From positions 632 to 34,080 of the forward strand of contig NZ_LPNR01000114.1 of the NCBI RefSeq assembly GCF_019266065.1: a stretch of 33,449 nucleotides of DNA, read 5' to 3'. Position numbers and translations under genes: made by a program. The stretch is from Nocardia sp. MH4. Lineage in GTDB: Bacteria; Actinomycetota; Actinomycetes; Mycobacteriales; Mycobacteriaceae. Shown here in pieces: positions 6,640 through 17,652 of the stretch. Every line of letters begins with the position of its first letter. Within the stretch, counting starts at the first letter, position 1. The notes under the pieces are model-generated. The model ran no database searches and had not been told where the DNA came from. It was given only the letters and a program-made list of their open reading frames with translations.

Positions 6640-7821
6640 TCAGGCGCGGATGCCCGCACGGAATTTGGGGACGCGCATGCTGACCTTGGTGCCCGCCCCG
6701 GGGGCGGTGTCCACGACCAGCCCGTAGTCGTTGCCGAAGGCGGCGCGCAGGCGGTCGTCGACGTTGGCGAGGCCGACGTGGGCGGCTTCGCCGGTGCGGG
6801 CGGGGCCGGTGCCGGTGTCGACGGCGTCGAGGGCGCCCGAGCGCAGGAGTTCGGGGTCCATGCCGATGCCGTCGTCCTCGACGCTGATCAGGCAGTCGGT
6901 GCCCTCGTCGCCGGCGACGATGCTCAAGTGCCCGCCGCGACCGCCGCCGCCGAGGCCGTGCCGCACCGCGTTCTCCACCAGCGGTTGCAGGGCCAGGAAC
7001 GGCAGCACCACGCCGAGTACCTCGGGTGCGATCTGCAACCGCACGTCGAGTGCGTCGCCGAAGCGGGCCTGTTCCAGCGCGAGGTAGCGCTCGATATTGC
7101 GCAGTTCGTCGGCGAGGACGGTGAATTCGCCCGCGGCGCGGAACGAATAGCGGGTGAAGTCGGCGAATTCGAGGATGAGTTCGCGGGCCCGGTCGGGATC
7201 GGTGCGGACGAAGGAGGCGATCGTATTGAGCGCGTTGTAGATGAAATGCGGACTGATCTGCGCCCGCAGCGCCCGCAGTTCGGCCCGGTCGACCCGGGCC
7301 CTCGAGGCGTCCAGCTCGGCCAGCTCCAGCTGCCCGCACGCATACCGGGCGACCTCACCCGCCGCCCCGAGCATGCCGGGTCCCGGCTTCCCGGTGGTCA
7401 CCATCCCGAGTGCCCCCACCGCCGCCCCTGTCTCGATCAGCAGCGGCTGCGCGATGAGCGAATGCTCGTCCCCACCGACCAGCACCGCCCGTTCGTCGGC
7501 GATCGCCCGCCGCGCCGCCTCGGCGAACGCCTCGACCATCTCCGGATGCGGCCCATCCCACGCCAGCAGCGTCGCCTCCGCGTCCACCACTCCCAGCGCC
7601 TCGGCCCCGGCCAGCGCCCGCAGATGCGGCGCCGCCTCCCGCGCCGCCTCCGCCGTCAACCCCCGCCGCAACGGCACCGCCGCCAGCGACGCGGTATGCA
7701 ACGCCTGATGAACGGCCCGCTGGGCAGGCGTGGTCACCACCCGCTGCGTCCGTCGCCACACCAGCCAGGCGGTGGCCACGACGATCACCACACCGGCCAG
7801 CGCCACCGCTGTGGTCGTCAC
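6640..7821 (-). CDS. LytS-type sensor histidine kinase (one TM, GAF-like, HisKA_3-like, HATPase)
   Basis: 393 residues. One N-terminal TM helix (about 5-22) is followed by a GAF-like sensor region (about 35-155). The His_kinase domain has RAQISPHFIYNALNT, with H192 the likely phosphorylated residue, and the ATPase domain has LVENAVRHG (N box), EDDGIGMD and a C-terminal GAGTKVSMRVP. It lacks the multi-TM 5TM-5TMR sensor of classical LytS, so the signal is probably read in the cytoplasm by the GAF-like part. The start is GTG 7821 with AGGAG 6 nt upstream. It should pair with the LytTR regulator at 4602-5399. The ligand is not known; the neighbouring symporter suggests a small organic acid. Confidence 0.92.
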   Translation of the reverse strand: MTTTAVALAGVVIVVATAWLVWRRTQRVVTTPAQRAVHQALHTASLAAVPLRRGLTAEAAREAAPHLRALAGAEALGVVDAEATLLAWDGPHPEMVEAFAEAARRAIADERAVLVGGDEHSLIAQPLLIETGAAVGALGMVTTGKPGPGMLGAAGEVARYACGQLELAELDASRARVDRAELRALRAQISPHFIYNALNTIASFVRTDPDRARELILEFADFTRYSFRAAGEFTVLADELRNIERYLALEQARFGDALDVRLQIAPEVLGVVLPFLALQPLVENAVRHGLGGGGRGGHLSIVAGDEGTDCLISVEDDGIGMDPELLRSGALDAVDTGTGPARTGEAAHVGLANVDDRLRAAFGNDYGLVVDTAPGAGTKVSMRVPKFRAGIRA

Positions 7822-8084
7822 CGTGCACTCCTGTCCGCTCGCATCCGGCGATTATCGCCGCAGTTCGCCGTCGCGCGCCGATGCGCGCGCCCGGTGCCCG
7901 CGCGCCCCGGTGAACCAGCGGAAAACAGACGTTGCCGAGGACTCGCCGGTGACCTTCGCCACGACACGCCGCAACCGTCCAGCACGGGGGCGGGGTGCCC
8001 GTGTGGCACGCGAAATGTTGTCGGACCCACGTGCCTAGAATGCCTAGGCCAACCCCCGTCGACACCCTGGGAGGAAGGACCGTC
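7822..8084. other. Divergent intergenic region kinase/dnaE1
   Basis: 263 bp between the divergent kinase and dnaE1 starts. I see no supported gene. Toward dnaE1 there is a candidate -10 (TAGAAT, 8036-8041) inside a small direct repeat TGCCTAG...TGCCTAGG, and a strong ribosome site GGGAGGAAGG at 8069-8078. No convincing -35 is present at the right spacing. Confidence 0.5.
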
Positions 8085-11630
<3,546 letters not shown>

Positions 11631-11637
11631 GCCGGGC

Positions 11638-11659
11638 GCGGTGCTCCCGCGAGCACCGC
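11638..11659 (+). terminator. Terminator hairpin after dnaE1
   Basis: Perfect 8-bp arms GCGGTGCT/AGCACCGC with a 6-nt loop. They extend outward into imperfectly paired GGGC/GCCC, starting 8 nt after the dnaE1 stop. No U-tract, as is common for actinobacterial terminators. Confidence 0.75.
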
Positions 11660-11679
11660 GCGCCCCCGGCCGGTCGAGA

Positions 11680-12066
11680 AACGATGCTCATCGCCCGGCC
11701 GCGCAGGTCGGCGGGGACCGGGCTCGCCGCCGCGATCGCCCAGAAACCGGCGTCGACGAACGCGCTCACCACGCGCGTCCCGAACAGCATCCGGTACTCG
11801 CCGGTCAGCGCGCCGACGATATGCGCGGCCACCAGGACGGCGAGGAAGACCAGCAGGGTGTCGCACCGGGGCAGGCACAGCGTGACCACGGCGAGCACCG
11901 GTGTCCCGATCGGCATGCCGAGCGCGAAGCCCGAGATGACCAGGCCCGCAGGGGGAATGGAGACACCGAGATCGGCGGCGAGGTCGGTGAGCAGTCCGGC
12001 GAGTATCAGCTCGGAGCTGCCCTGGGCGAAGATCGACGACCCCAGGATGCAGAGGGCGGGCGGCAC
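11680..12066 (-). pseudogene. Remnant of an MFS drug-efflux transporter (Cmx/CmlR-like), N-terminal third
   Basis: From a GTG at 12066 about 129 residues align by eye with the start of DHA1-type exporters. Recognisable parts are FAQGSSELILAGLLTDLA, ADLGVSIPPAGLVISGFALG, VLVAAHIVGALT, LFGTRVVSAFVDAGFWA and VPADLRGRAMSIV. Homologues are about 400 residues with 12 TMs; here homology stops at 11680, next to the dnaE1 terminator, and the remainder is absent. About three residues also seem to be missing before VPADLRGRA. The open frame continues into unrelated sequence to 11566, antisense to dnaE1. Together with the broken tetR upstream it is a decayed efflux cassette. Confidence 0.75.
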
Positions 12067-12069
12067 GGA

Positions 12070-12449
12070 GAGCTCTCTCTGCGGCGACGCGCATGCCGCT
12101 GATCGTCGCGGTCAGGAACCGGGCGAGGTCGCGGGCGGGGGTCGGTGGTGATCTCCCCGGCACGCTGCCCGTCAGTGATGGTGGCGGTGAGCGCGGCGAG
12201 GCTGCGGTCCTGGTCGGCGCGCAGCGTCGCCCTGACCGCGGTGTCGTGCGGGGCGAGTTCGACGGTCGAATCGAGCACCAGGCGGCCCGCCGGTTCGGCG
12301 TCCGGAGCGTCGGCGGCCTGGTCCAGGACCGCACGGAGACGATCGCGGGCCGGTGCGCCGCGGTCGAGGATCTCGAAGATGGTCGCGTTCTCGGTCGTCA
12401 TGGAGCGCTGGAGCGCGCGGTCCACGTCGAGTTCCTTGGGACGGGCCAT
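12070..12449 (-). pseudogene. Remnant of a TetR-family regulator lacking its DNA-binding helices
   Basis: It begins MARPKELDVDRALQRSM like many TetR proteins, then passes directly to ligand-domain sequence (ARDRLRAVLD, LDSTVELAPHDTAVRATLRA, TITDGQRAGEITTD). The 35-40 residues carrying the helix-turn-helix are missing. Near a run of five G (12137-12141) the frame shifts: the family-like tail ARDLARFLTATISGMRVAAERA is read in another frame. The tail then merges into the MFS remnant start. So there is at least one deletion, one frameshift and a fused junction. It was probably once the local repressor of the adjacent exporter. Confidence 0.75.
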
Positions 12450-12531
12450 GACGGCGACCGTCGCGCGTTGTGGACATGTCAGTCCAGAACGGCCCCGGCG
12501 GGTGCTCATCGAAACCCGGCGGGCGACGAGC

Positions 12532-12537
12532 TAGCGT
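12532..12537 (+). promoter_or_regulatory. Candidate -10 (TAGCGT) for leaderless membrane-protein mRNA
   Basis: TANNNT-type hexamer ending 8 nt before the GTG start at 12546. A GGGAG lies only 2 nt from the GTG, too close for a normal ribosome site, which favours a leaderless transcript. Confidence 0.5.
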
Positions 12538-12545
12538 CGGGAGAC

Positions 12546-14468
12546 GTGACGTCAGCGACTCGGCTCGATTCGCCACCACAACCCGCGCGGCCCGCGCGGC
12601 CGCGCCTGCGGGTGTCGCCGCGGGCCGTGCTGCTCGCCGCCGCCGCGCTGATCGTGGCGCAGCTGGTCCTGCGCGGCTGGGTCGCGGCGTCGGGGTTCTT
12701 CTACTGGGACGACTTCATCCTGCTCGGCGAGGTGGGGCGGCATCCGCTGTGGTCGGCGGAGTTGCTGTTCACCAGCCACGACGGACACGTGATGCCGATG
12801 GCGTTCGCGCTGACCTGGGTGGTGACCGCGGTGGCGCCGTTCGAGTGGGCAGTGGCGGCGGCCGTCCTGGTGCTGTTGCAGCTGCTGGCCTCCCTGGCCG
12901 TGCTGCGGCTGGTCGTCGTGCTGCTCGGGACCGGGCCACGCCTGCTGGTGCCGTTGACCTGCTACCTGTTCGTGCCGCTGACGGTGCCCGCCTTCGCCTG
13001 GTGGTCGGCCGCGGTGAACGCGCTGCCGCTGCAGATCGCGCTCGCCTGGGTCAGCGCGGACGCCCTGCGGCTCGTGCGCACCGGCCGCCGTCGGTACGCG
13101 GTGTCGGGCGCGGCCGGGTACGCGGTCGCGTTGCTGTGCTTCGAGAAGGCGGTGGTGGTGCTGCCGGTCGCGTTCGCGGTGGTGACGCTGTCGGCGTACG
13201 TCCGCGGGGAATCGGTGCGCGCGGTCGCCCGGCGCGGCGCCGCTCTCTGGACGGCGGCGGGCGGTGTGCTGCTGGCGTGGTCGGCGTTCTTCCTGCTGGT
13301 CATCCAGCGTCCGCGCGGGCTGTCCCGGCCCGAGCAGCCCACCGCGCTGCTGCGCCAAGCGCTCTCGGACGGCCTGGTACCCGCTCTGTTCGGGGGACCG
13401 TGGCGGTGGGAACGCTGGCAGCCCGCGACCCCGTGGGCCGATCCGCCCGGCGTGGCCGTCGCGCTGTGCTGGCTGCTGCTGATCGCGTTCGCGGCGTGGA
13501 CGATCCGCACGCGAGTCCGGGTCGGCGCGGTCTGGGTGTGCGCGGCCGCCTACGTCGTGCTGACCGTCGCGCCGGTGGTGGTGCTGCGTGACGGACCGGG
13601 CACCGCGGCGCTGTTGCTGCAGTCCATCCGGTACTTCGCGGATGTCGCCGCGATCGCCTGCCTGGGACTCGCCCTGATCATGACCGCCGCGCACCGCGTG
13701 CCGCGTGGCGTCCACGCCGGTTCCTCGGTGGCCGATGACATGACGGCTCACGAGGCGGGAGAACGTCTCCGTGGCGGGCTCGCGGTGCGGCAGCTCGTCG
13801 CGGAGCGAGACGACGGTGATCGCGTTGGCTTCCGCGCGGTCGTGCCCGTGGCGGCGACCGTGATCTTCCTCGTGAGCAGCGTGTTTTCAACCGTCACCTT
13901 CACCCGCTCCTGGGAGCCGAGCCCGGCCCGCACCTACGTCACCGGGGTGCGCGCCGCACTCCCGGGCGCGGACGCGCCGCTCTTGCCGCAAGAGGTTCCC
14001 TGGAACGTGCTCAACCCCTTGGCCTTCCCACAGAACATGACCGACCAGGTATTCGCCGCGCTCGCCGGACCGGACACCTTCGCCCGCTCGACACCGCACC
14101 TGCGGATGTTCACCGACGACGGCGACCTCGTCGACGCCCAGGTGTGGTGGAACCGCTCGATCGTGCCCGCCCCGGAACCCGGCTGCGGCTACCGGATGAC
14201 GCCGGGCGAGGCGCTCCGGCTGCCGCTGGACGGACCGATGCAGATCCGCGAATGGACCGCCCAGCTCAACTACCTGGCCGACCGCGACGGCGCGATCGCC
14301 GTCTCGTTCGAGGGCGCCGCCGAAACCGTCGCCGAGGTCAGGGCCGGACTGCACCCGGTCTACCTCCGCATGCTCGGCGGCGGCACGGCGCTGCGGGTCC
14401 GCGCGCTGACGCCGAACATCGAATTGTGCTTCGGCACAGGGCCGGTCGGGGTGGTGGCCCACGACTGA
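12546..14468 (+). CDS. Large polytopic membrane protein, possibly GT-C-type glycosyltransferase-like
   Basis: 640 residues. A short proline-rich N-terminus is followed by about 11 hydrophobic helices up to about residue 450, then a hydrophilic, probably external C-terminal domain of about 190 residues. The first loop after TM1 contains FFYWDDFILLGE. An acidic pair there is typical of GT-C glycosyltransferases, but no other family signature is recognisable, so the enzyme call is inference. Between the last two helices there is a hydrophilic stretch of about 45 residues (about 383-428) that looks different from its surroundings. The start is GTG 12546; longer frames from 12093 run through the tetR remnant antisense. 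It is transcribed divergently from the tetR/MFS remnants and upstream of treZ. Confidence 0.8.
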   Translation: MTSATRLDSPPQPARPARPRLRVSPRAVLLAAAALIVAQLVLRGWVAASGFFYWDDFILLGEVGRHPLWSAELLFTSHDGHVMPMAFALTWVVTAVAPFEWAVAAAVLVLLQLLASLAVLRLVVVLLGTGPRLLVPLTCYLFVPLTVPAFAWWSAAVNALPLQIALAWVSADALRLVRTGRRRYAVSGAAGYAVALLCFEKAVVVLPVAFAVVTLSAYVRGESVRAVARRGAALWTAAGGVLLAWSAFFLLVIQRPRGLSRPEQPTALLRQALSDGLVPALFGGPWRWERWQPATPWADPPGVAVALCWLLLIAFAAWTIRTRVRVGAVWVCAAAYVVLTVAPVVVLRDGPGTAALLLQSIRYFADVAAIACLGLALIMTAAHRVPRGVHAGSSVADDMTAHEAGERLRGGLAVRQLVAERDDGDRVGFRAVVPVAATVIFLVSSVFSTVTFTRSWEPSPARTYVTGVRAALPGADAPLLPQEVPWNVLNPLAFPQNMTDQVFAALAGPDTFARSTPHLRMFTDDGDLVDAQVWWNRSIVPAPEPGCGYRMTPGEALRLPLDGPMQIREWTAQLNYLADRDGAIAVSFEGAAETVAEVRAGLHPVYLRMLGGGTALRVRALTPNIELCFGTGPVGVVAHD

Positions 14469-14549
14469 CGTCGGCCGGAAGCCGGGAGCCCCACCGCGCG
14501 TGGCACCGGTCGCCCTGCCCGATGACCGCGCGCGTGCGATGCTGGGGCC

Positions 14550-16301
14550 ATGAGGCAGTTTCGGGTCTGGGCGCCGGAGGCGGGGGCGGTGCGGCTGCAA
14601 CTGGACGGGGTGACCCATGCGATGCGGCGCAATGGCGGCGGACGCTGGTCGGTCACCGTCGACGCAGGTCAGGGCGCCCGCTACGGGTTCCTGATCGACG
14701 ACGATCCGACCGTGCTGCCCGACCCGCGCTCCCCGCGCCAACCCGACGGAGTGCACGAGCCCTCCGCCGTGCACGACCTGGACCCGGCGGCCTGGACCGA
14801 CCGGAACTGGACCGGCAGACAGCTGGCCGGTTCGGTGTTCTACGAACTGCACATCGGCGCCTTCACCCCGGACGGCACCTTCGACGCGGCGATCGACCGG
14901 CTCGACCACCTGGTCGCGCTGGGCGTCACCACGGTCGAGCTGATGCCGGTCAACGCCTTCGACGGCACCCACAACTGGGGCTACGACGGCGTGCTCTGGT
15001 ACGCGGTGCAGGAGAGCTACGGCGGTCCCGACGGCCTGCAACGCTTCGTCGACGCCTGCCACGCGCGCGGCCTGGCGGTCTGCCTGGACGTGGTCTACAA
15101 CCATCTCGGCCCCTCCGGCAACTACCTGCCCCGCTTCGGCCCCTACCTCACCTCGGGGCGCAATACCTGGGGCGAGAGCCTGAACCTGGACGGTCCCGGC
15201 TCCGACGCGGTCCGCCGCCACATCATCGACAATGCCCTGCGCTGGCTGCGCGACTTCCACATCGATGCGCTGCGCATCGATGCCGTGCACGCGCTGGTCG
15301 ACCGCACCGCGACCCACCTGCTCGAGGAACTCGTCGTCGAAACCACCGCGCTGTCGGCGCATCTGGGCCGCCCGCTGAGCCTGATCGCCGAAAGCGACCT
15401 CAACGACCCTCGCCTGATCACGCCGCGCGCGGCGGGCGGCTACGGCCTGACCGGCCAGTGGAACGACGACCTGCACCACGCCGTGCACACGGCCGTGTCC
15501 GGTGAACGGCAGGGCTACTACGCCGATTTCGGCTCGCTGGCCTGCCTGGCCCAGACCCTCACCCACGGGTTCTTCCACGCCGGCACGTATTCCAGCTTCC
15601 GCGGCCGCACCCACGGCACGCCGATCCCGCGCGCGCTGATCCCCGGCAGCGCCCTGCTCGGCTACACCTGCACCCACGACCAGATCGGCAACCGGGCCGT
15701 CGGCGACCGCCCGAGCGCCTATCTCACCCCGGGACAGCTGGCGGTGAAGGCGGCGCTGGTGCTGCTCTCGGCGAGCACGCCGATGCTGTTCATGGGCGAG
15801 GAATGGGGTGCGCGCACCCCGTTCCAGTTCTTCACCTCGCACACCGACCCGGTCGTCGGCGCGGCCACCGCGGCCGGCCGCCGGGCCGAATTCGCCGAGC
15901 ACGGCTGGTCCACCGACGAGGTGCCCGACCCGCAGGACCCGGACACCTTCCTCCGCTCCAAGCTGGACTGGACCGAACCGACCAGGGAACCGCATGCCCG
16001 GCTGCTGGCCTGCTATCGCGCGCTGCTCGCTCTGCGCAGGAGCAGGTCCGAGTTCACCGACCCCTGGCTGGAACGGGTCTGGGCCGACTACGACGAGGCG
16101 AATCGCTGGTTCGTGCTGCGGCGCGGCCGGATCTCGGTGGTCTGCAACCTGTCCGAGGACGAGACGGTGATCCCGGTGCACGGCCGGGTGCTGCTCGCCT
16201 GGGCGCCCGCGACCGAATCCGGTGCGGGAACGTTCATCTCGGGGCACAGTTTCGCCGTGCTGGAAGAGGGCGACGGCGCGGGGACCGTGGTCACCGACTG
16301 A
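14550..16301 (+). CDS. treZ: Malto-oligosyltrehalose trehalohydrolase
   Basis: 583 residues, GH13 family. It releases trehalose from maltooligosyl-trehalose made by TreY. An N-terminal beta domain (FRVWAPEAGAVRLQLDG) precedes a (beta/alpha)8 barrel with ELMPVNAFDGTHNWGYDG (conserved region I area), LDVVYNHLGPSGNYL, nucleophile D244 in LRIDAVHAL, general acid E281 in LIAESDLNDPRL and transition-state D377 in CTHDQIGNR. MLFMGEEWGARTPFQFF is a typical TreZ segment. Length is normal. ATG 14550 is preceded by GATGCT 6 nt upstream (possible leaderless -10) and by GGGG. Its pathway partners treY and glgX are about 8 kb away on the opposite strand, whereas in M. tuberculosis the three genes are adjacent. 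Confidence 0.96.
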   Translation: MRQFRVWAPEAGAVRLQLDGVTHAMRRNGGGRWSVTVDAGQGARYGFLIDDDPTVLPDPRSPRQPDGVHEPSAVHDLDPAAWTDRNWTGRQLAGSVFYELHIGAFTPDGTFDAAIDRLDHLVALGVTTVELMPVNAFDGTHNWGYDGVLWYAVQESYGGPDGLQRFVDACHARGLAVCLDVVYNHLGPSGNYLPRFGPYLTSGRNTWGESLNLDGPGSDAVRRHIIDNALRWLRDFHIDALRIDAVHALVDRTATHLLEELVVETTALSAHLGRPLSLIAESDLNDPRLITPRAAGGYGLTGQWNDDLHHAVHTAVSGERQGYYADFGSLACLAQTLTHGFFHAGTYSSFRGRTHGTPIPRALIPGSALLGYTCTHDQIGNRAVGDRPSAYLTPGQLAVKAALVLLSASTPMLFMGEEWGARTPFQFFTSHTDPVVGAATAAGRRAEFAEHGWSTDEVPDPQDPDTFLRSKLDWTEPTREPHARLLACYRALLALRRSRSEFTDPWLERVWADYDEANRWFVLRRGRISVVCNLSEDETVIPVHGRVLLAWAPATESGAGTFISGHSFAVLEEGDGAGTVVTD

Positions 16302-16365
16302 TCCGCGCAGAGCACGGCTCGGCTACGGTCGCCGGTAGACCGTTGCCCAAGCGAACAGACGTCCG

Positions 16366-16371
16366 TACGGT
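16366..16371 (+). promoter_or_regulatory. Candidate -10 (TACGGT) for leaderless serine hydrolase mRNA
   Basis: TANNNT hexamer ending 6 nt before ATG 16378. No Shine-Dalgarno is seen upstream of this start. Confidence 0.5.
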
Positions 16372-16377
16372 TGAACG

Positions 16378-17628
16378 ATGAGCAACGACGCTTATGGGCA
16401 GGACAGCGCTGCCCTCCCGGCCGGTGTGGGCGGTCACGCCGCGGCCGGATTCGGTCCGCTGGTGCGCGCTTTCGCCACCTTGATCGGCCATCGCCGCGGC
16501 GCGGGCGGCGCCATCGCGATCTATCGGCACGGCGAACCCCTGGCCCATCTGTGGACCGGCAGCGCGGGGGACCGGCCGTGGACCGCCGACACCGCGCCCA
16601 TCGTGTTCTCCGCGACCAAGGGCGTCACCGCCACCGTCATCCACCGGCTCGCCGATCGCGGCCTGATCGACTACCAGGCGCCGGTCGCCGAGTACTGGCC
16701 GCGCTTCGCCGCGCGTGGCAAGGGCGCGATCACCGTCGCCGACCTGCTCACCCATCGGGCGGGCCTGTCGTCGCTGCCCGCGATCGCGACCACCGCCGCC
16801 GAATCCCTCGACCACGAGCTCATGGAGGACCGGCTCGCGCTGGCCACCCCCGACCGGCTGCTCGGCATCCCGACTTACCACGCGCTGACCTACGGCTGGC
16901 TGCTGGCCGGGCTGGCCAGGGCCGTCACCGGGCAGAGCATGAGCACGCTCATCCGCAGCGAGGTCACCGATCCGCTCGGCATCGACGGCATCCACCTCGG
17001 CCGCCCGGCCGTCGGATCGTCCACGGAATACGCCCGGCTGGCGGGCGCGCACCTGAGCGTGGCGGGCCACCCGATCGCCGCCGCTTTCCTCGACCGGATC
17101 GGTCAGCGGTTTCCCGGCCCGCTCGGCGCGGCGGCCCGCTGCCTGTTCGTGCCCGGGCTCGACGGCATCCTCGACGGTGACGAGCCGGCCATCCTCGATT
17201 CCGAGATGCCCGCGGGCAACGGTGTGTGCACCGCGCCGGGCCTGGCCAGGATGTACTCCGCGCTGGCCGACGGACTCACCGTCGACGGCAGGCCGTTCCT
17301 GGCGCCCGGGACCCACCGGACGATCCGGCGGGTACAGACCTACCGCCTCGACCACGCCCTGTTCTACTTCCCGATGATGTGGCACCTCGGCTATCACTCG
17401 ATGCCGGTACCCGGCGCGCGCAACGCCTTCGGCCACATCGGGCTCGGCGGGTCCTTCGGCTGGGTCGACCCGCAGTCGGGCCTGTCGGTGGCCTTCGTGC
17501 ACAACCGCCTCGACCAGGGTCTGCTGCCCTACGACCAGCTCGCGATGAGCTGGCTGCTGCCGCTGGCCGTGGCGGGCGCACGCTCGTCCCGGTCGGCCGC
17601 GCAGCGCCCGGACCGCGCCGCGGCGTAG
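16378..17628 (+). CDS. Beta-lactamase-fold serine hydrolase/esterase (class C-like, Lip family)
   Basis: 416 residues with the serine beta-lactamase/transpeptidase-like fold. The nucleophile motif is S78-A-T-K81 (FSATKGVTATVIHRL), the second motif tyrosine is Y172 (HALTYGWLLAGL), and the third motif is HIGLGGSFGW (about residues 355-364) in place of KTG. That replacement is typical of EstB-type esterases and mycobacterial LipD/LipL/LipP-like proteins rather than true beta-lactamases. There is no signal peptide, so it is probably cytoplasmic and acts on short-chain esters; the substrate is unknown. It follows treZ on the same strand but has its own putative leaderless promoter. It converges on ilvA with the two stops embedded in one hairpin. 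Confidence 0.9.
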   Translation: MSNDAYGQDSAALPAGVGGHAAAGFGPLVRAFATLIGHRRGAGGAIAIYRHGEPLAHLWTGSAGDRPWTADTAPIVFSATKGVTATVIHRLADRGLIDYQAPVAEYWPRFAARGKGAITVADLLTHRAGLSSLPAIATTAAESLDHELMEDRLALATPDRLLGIPTYHALTYGWLLAGLARAVTGQSMSTLIRSEVTDPLGIDGIHLGRPAVGSSTEYARLAGAHLSVAGHPIAAAFLDRIGQRFPGPLGAAARCLFVPGLDGILDGDEPAILDSEMPAGNGVCTAPGLARMYSALADGLTVDGRPFLAPGTHRTIRRVQTYRLDHALFYFPMMWHLGYHSMPVPGARNAFGHIGLGGSFGWVDPQSGLSVAFVHNRLDQGLLPYDQLAMSWLLPLAVAGARSSRSAAQRPDRAAA

Positions 17629-17652
17629 TCCGGGGCTGTCGCGTCCGGACTA
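17626..17652. terminator. Hairpin spanning both convergent stop codons (hydrolase/ilvA)
   Basis: Perfect 8-bp arms TAGTCCGG/CCGGACTA separated by 11 nt. The outer TAG of each arm is the stop codon of the gene on that strand: the hydrolase TAG at 17626-17628 and the ilvA TAG at 17652-17650. It is likely a bidirectional terminator, or a stem protecting both mRNA ends. No U-tract is present. Confidence 0.6.

Noticed and set aside
12552..13751. 399-codon minus-strand frame opposite the membrane protein
   Set aside because: Shadow of a hydrophobic coding sequence; translation is Arg/His/Gln-rich and has no start context.
16378..17628. True class C beta-lactamase (resistance gene)
   Set aside because: No signal peptide and HxG in place of KTG; it fits the esterase branch better than a periplasmic beta-lactamase.
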